From: an uncultured Lachnospiraceae bacterium
Lineage (GTDB): Bacteria; Bacillota; Clostridia; Lachnospirales; Lachnospiraceae
Direction of reading: 5' to 3'
Assembly: GCA_934317005.1 (NCBI GenBank)
Contig: CAKREB010000006.1
Span: 62,001-126,000 of the forward strand
DNA length: 64,000 bases
The translations under genes were made by a program, and so were the position numbers. The notes under the pieces are model-generated. The model did no database searches. It was given only the letters and a program-made list of their open reading frames with translations, and was not told the DNA's origin. Positions 60,946 to 64,000 of the stretch are shown here, one piece after another. Within the stretch, counting starts at the first letter, position 1; the number at the start of each line of letters is the position of its first letter.

Positions 60946-61833
60946 ATGATACAGGATATTGCGCCAAAAGTGTTTCATAATGAATATTTTAACAAAGAGA
61001 TAAGTGAGGACAGCTTTGTTTTTATCTTTGATGAACGAACTCTTTTGCTAAAAAAAGATGAGAATACGGTGCTTTCTGTTCCACAGTATAAGGAGCTTTT
61101 AAAAAAGGATGAGAATCAGGCTTTGGCAGAAAGGAAAAGTTTTCAATATATATTTTCAATGGATGGAAATGATTATTTTTTGCGAAAAGTATTTGAAAAA
61201 AGCTCGTATCGTTGGGAACTTTTGCAGTATCAATATGAGAAAATGTCAACGCTTCGTCAGATGATCTCGAAAGAAATCTGTTTTGCGGCAATGAATGCTT
61301 TTCAGCTTTATGTATGGTATCGGGATAATCGTTTTTGCGGAAGATGTGGCAGACGGACTGTACACGACACAAAGCAGAGGATGCTTTTTTGTACAGAGTG
61401 TCGCAATATGATCTTTCCTAAGATCGCACCGGCTGTTATTATCGGTCTGGTACATCACGACAAGATATTGATGTCCAAATATGCGGACAGAGAATACAAA
61501 AAGTACGCACTGCTTGCAGGATTTGTTGAGTTTGGTGAGACGGCAGAAGAAACAGTGGTGCGTGAAGTGATGGAGGAAGTAGGACTAAAGGTAAAGCACA
61601 TCAAGTATTATAAGAGTCAGCCATGGGGGATTGACAGTAACCTTTTGCTGGGATATTTTGCAGAGTTAGACGGTGAAGAAACCATATCCTTAGATCAGGA
61701 GGAACTTGCTATGGCAGAATGGTATTCACGGGAAGAGATGCCTGCTCATGATGATGGAATCAGTCTGACACGTGAAATGATGGGCTTTTTTGAAAATCAG
61801 TCTGCATTTGAAACGTGGTACAGAGCAATATAA
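60946..61833 (+). CDS. nudC: NADH pyrophosphatase (NudC-type Nudix hydrolase)
   Basis: A 295-residue enzyme that hydrolyses NADH to NMNH and AMP and may decap NAD-RNA. A zinc ribbon is built from CGRCGRR near 128-134 and CTEC near 146-149. The Nudix box GFVEFGETAEETVVREVMEE lies near 186-205, and SQPWGID near 225 matches the NudC-specific SQPWPFP motif, diverged at its end. GGAAAGGG lies upstream. It converges on the MCP gene with a shared terminator. Confidence 0.92.
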   Translation: MIQDIAPKVFHNEYFNKEISEDSFVFIFDERTLLLKKDENTVLSVPQYKELLKKDENQALAERKSFQYIFSMDGNDYFLRKVFEKSSYRWELLQYQYEKMSTLRQMISKEICFAAMNAFQLYVWYRDNRFCGRCGRRTVHDTKQRMLFCTECRNMIFPKIAPAVIIGLVHHDKILMSKYADREYKKYALLAGFVEFGETAEETVVREVMEEVGLKVKHIKYYKSQPWGIDSNLLLGYFAELDGEETISLDQEELAMAEWYSREEMPAHDDGISLTREMMGFFENQSAFETWYRAI

Positions 61834-61835
61834 AA

Positions 61836-61857
61836 GGGCAACGACAGCACGTTGCCC
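61836..61857. terminator. Bidirectional terminator between nudC and MCP
   Basis: GGGCAACG (61836-61843) pairs perfectly with CGTTGCCC (61850-61857) around 6 bases. The minus strand continues in TTTTA, the plus strand in CTGATTTC, so it works better for the minus strand. Confidence 0.7.
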
Positions 61858-61885
61858 CTGATTTCTGATAGGATGATGGTATAAA

Positions 61886-62857
61886 CTATGAGAGTAATTC
61901 TTTTTTGATGTTTTGAATCAATGGTTCTGCCTGTTCCATCATATTTGAAATATCTTCGTAAATAAATCCTTTCTGTGTCATCAGACTCTTCAGGTCATCA
62001 ATGTTTGTCTGAACCTGTGTGTAATGACTCTCATGGACGTTCATATTTTCCTGTAATTTTTCAATCTTTTCGGAGCAGTCTTCAACGACGCTGTTAATTC
62101 CCTGATGTACATCCTCTACACTGGAAACAGAGTTGTTGATGCGGTGGAAGACATTTTCTGTATTTTCCATCTGTGTATGTGATTCGCTCAAGGCATCACG
62201 GACATCTCCCAGAGAAGTGGTCAGATGCTCGGAACTTGCCTGCAGACCTTCCATGCTTTTATTTACCTCACCGACCAGTTCTTTGATGCCTATGGAAAGC
62301 TTTGTAACCTCATCAGCAACCACAGCAAAGCCTTTTCCGTGTTCACCGGCGCGTGCAGCCTCAATCGATGCATTGAGAGCCAGAAGATTTGTCTGATTGG
62401 CAATGCCGACGATATTTAGCATTGTTTCACGGATTTCATCAAATCCCTTCTGGAACTCATCGTAGATGGATTCAATCTTTTCAAACTGTACATTGACTTT
62501 GGAAGAGCTTTCCTTTAACTCTGCGATATCCTGCAATGCACTTTCGGAAACATCTGTGACGCTTTGGATAACATTGTTAAACTGACCGGAGATGTCACTG
62601 ATTTTTGCAAATTCATCCTGAAAAGCATCTACAGATTCACTGACAAAAGCGTTGTGTTCGCTGACTTCATTATAAGAATCCTTTACCTTATCAATCTCAC
62701 GGATCGCTTTTAACTCTTCGTCTACTAAAGCCTCCTTTTTTTCGATGACAAAGCGGCTTAAAAAGGACATGGAATCTAAGGAATCCTGTATACTTTTTTT
62801 GTTTTCTGTCTGGGGTGTCGAAACAACATTTTCTATTTTATTCTTTTTTCCGAACAT
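61886..62857 (-). CDS. Soluble methyl-accepting chemotaxis-type signalling protein
   Basis: A 323-residue cytoplasmic MCP-like protein with no transmembrane segment. The hairpin tip includes IANQTNLLALNASIEAARAG near 148-167, followed by GKGFAVVADEVTKLS. A charged N-terminus (about 1-45) precedes it. GAGG lies before the ATG at 62857. The gene follows the FIST gene by 99 bases, so the FIST protein may be its sensory partner. No cheA or cheW is in the window. Confidence 0.9.
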   Translation of the reverse strand: MFGKKNKIENVVSTPQTENKKSIQDSLDSMSFLSRFVIEKKEALVDEELKAIREIDKVKDSYNEVSEHNAFVSESVDAFQDEFAKISDISGQFNNVIQSVTDVSESALQDIAELKESSSKVNVQFEKIESIYDEFQKGFDEIRETMLNIVGIANQTNLLALNASIEAARAGEHGKGFAVVADEVTKLSIGIKELVGEVNKSMEGLQASSEHLTTSLGDVRDALSESHTQMENTENVFHRINNSVSSVEDVHQGINSVVEDCSEKIEKLQENMNVHESHYTQVQTNIDDLKSLMTQKGFIYEDISNMMEQAEPLIQNIKKELLS

Positions 62858-62956
62858 AATTTCCTCATTTCTGCGCTGCACTTTTGCTGCGTGGTTTATG
62901 ACAGACAGCGCGCGAACATAAACCTTTTGATAAAAATAGTGTTTATCGTATGAAAA

Positions 62957-64000
62957 CTATTCAAAAACAGCGCAAACCATGGTCTGATTTACATGCTGGT
63001 TGTTGTATTGCTCTCCACCGCCGACAACACCAAGGTGTGTGCCAAGAGATGCCATATCCTTTGCATAAGTAGAAAAATAATTTTCTTTATCATATAAAAG
63101 ATAGCGGTAAATACAGTCGATGGAAAGGACGAGAGAAATATGCGGCATATTCTGAAGAATCTGTTCTCTCATTTCGCGTTCAGTTTCCTTGTAGTCACCA
63201 AGACTTAGAAAATAGATACAGTCATTTTTGTTGATTCGTTTATAGTTTGAAAGTGCACCATTGGCATCCATTGCCATCATGGAAGAGATAAATACCTGAT
63301 CGCCGACAGCACGTCCCATTGGATTAACCAATACATTGTCAACAATCTGGCTGCGTGGAATGCCAAGCTCGCTGCTATATACATCTGCGGCAGGTCTGCC
63401 ATCTAATTCGATGAGTTCTTTTTTGGCAACATTTACTTTGGTTGCAAAATGGCTCTGGCTTGAATTTTTCTGATAGATATTTTCTTTGTAGACTTTGACA
63501 CGTCCGGTCGTATTTTTGATGATCGCGTATACACAGGCATCCTCGTAAACCTGACCGTTATAGGCGACGATTGGTGCTTTGCCATCCGGAACACCAAAAA
63601 CCGTACCTCCGGCAAGGCGGATTCCTTTCTTTTCGAAGAAAGAAGTAAACGTAGTTACTAATTTTTCTTCTGATCCGGTACAGTATTCAATACACACGGT
63701 ATCTTCCCTGCCCGGTGAGATCTGATCGATCTTTTGACGGATTTCGCCAGAATAAGAAACCGGACACTGACTGATGCGCTCCATCACACCACAGCGAACC
63801 TTTGCATCATCAAACAATGCCAGAACAGCGAGCGTGTCATCACTGACCTGACCATTGGTAAGCTTTGTACCGATGGTGCCGATCGATGGCGTGTCCGGAT
63901 ACTGCTTGCGTAACTGTATAGCAATATCAGCGGCCATATGATACGGCGCAATAAAAAGAATCATAGATGGATTTTGCAACCCCTGTGTCGCGGCATGTAC
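62957..64000 (-). CDS. FIST domain sensory protein (5' end beyond window)
   Basis: The frame stays open to the right edge (residues VHAATQGL before the first internal TTG), so the N-terminus is missing and at least 347 codons are present. The layout matches FIST N and C domains, predicted small-ligand sensors often linked to chemotaxis or two-component systems. Typical regions are GGTVFGVPDGKAPIVAYNG near the middle and GVVGGGEQYNNQHVNQT at the C-terminus. It is followed on the minus strand by a soluble MCP gene, in line with a shared signalling pathway. Confidence 0.8.
   Translation of the reverse strand, partial: VHAATQGLQNPSMILFIAPYHMAADIAIQLRKQYPDTPSIGTIGTKLTNGQVSDDTLAVLALFDDAKVRCGVMERISQCPVSYSGEIRQKIDQISPGREDTVCIEYCTGSEEKLVTTFTSFFEKKGIRLAGGTVFGVPDGKAPIVAYNGQVYEDACVYAIIKNTTGRVKVYKENIYQKNSSQSHFATKVNVAKKELIELDGRPAADVYSSELGIPRSQIVDNVLVNPMGRAVGDQVFISSMMAMDANGALSNYKRINKNDCIYFLSLGDYKETEREMREQILQNMPHISLVLSIDCIYRYLLYDKENYFSTYAKDMASLGTHLGVVGGGEQYNNQHVNQTMVCAVFE

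Overview
The window looks like a chromosomal segment of a Lachnospiraceae-type clostridium (Firmicutes, moderately low GC). This rests on AGGAGG-type ribosome-binding sites before most genes, the ireB-ruvX-DUF1292 order, a [FeFe]-hydrogenase maturase (hydF), a rhodanese-less thiI beside a cysteine desulfurase, split transketolase subunits, and several family-typical small proteins (DUF3881-like, Cys/Gly-rich mini-protein, HPr paralogue without the active histidine). No rRNA, tRNA, CRISPR array, insertion sequence or prophage was recognised. The species cannot be named from the sequence alone.

Layout. 1-1.6 kb: minus-strand group of three unrecognised genes, the last cut by the window edge. 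1.8-5.2 kb: aroC, a 56-residue protein, a Cys/Gly-rich mini-protein (minus) and a GH3 lipoprotein. 5.2-11.8 kb: purine cluster purC, purF, purB, an HD-GYP c-di-GMP phosphodiesterase, purA. 11.8-16.4 kb: a class A PBP whose transpeptidase motifs are all degenerate, a CE2-like esterase and a DUF3881-like protein (minus). 16.6-22.4 kb: degV, proA, hydF, yigZ, rarA and a small membrane protein. 22.6-27.4 kb: phospholipid operon (PAP2 phosphatase, flippase-like membrane protein, pssA, psd, PLP decarboxylase). 27.6-34.2 kb: galM, a REC-HPt protein, a membrane protein, a HAD phosphatase, a YgiQ-type radical SAM protein, and a FliD-like protein behind a highly structured leader.

34.3-45.5 kb is dominated by RNA modification and housekeeping: rsmE, iscS, thiI, mtaB, ireB, ruvX, DUF1292, RNase J, YlbF, an MltG stub, trmR and trhP. 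45.5-50.5 kb: a WYL-type DNA-binding stub, a GH29 alpha-fucosidase, a cold-shock protein and an ABC-F ATPase (both minus), and a thioesterase. 50.5-55.6 kb: an arylsulfotransferase-like protein lacking its catalytic histidines, then fsa and the two transketolase subunits, and a GreA-family factor. 55.7-58.2 kb: an amino-acid ABC importer whose binding domain is circularly permuted and fused to its permease, with its ATPase. The rest holds an HD hydrolase, a GT2 glycosyltransferase, an S66 carboxypeptidase, nudC, and a minus-strand MCP-FIST pair running off the right edge.

The genes support purine and phospholipid synthesis, tRNA thiolation and wobble-uridine modification (iscS-thiI, mtaB, trhP-trmR) and pentose-phosphate metabolism (fsa plus split transketolase). 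The most unusual items are the permuted binding protein-permease, the transpeptidase-dead PBP, the catalytically stripped arylsulfotransferase-like protein, the structured leader before the FliD-like gene, and the Crh-like HPr.
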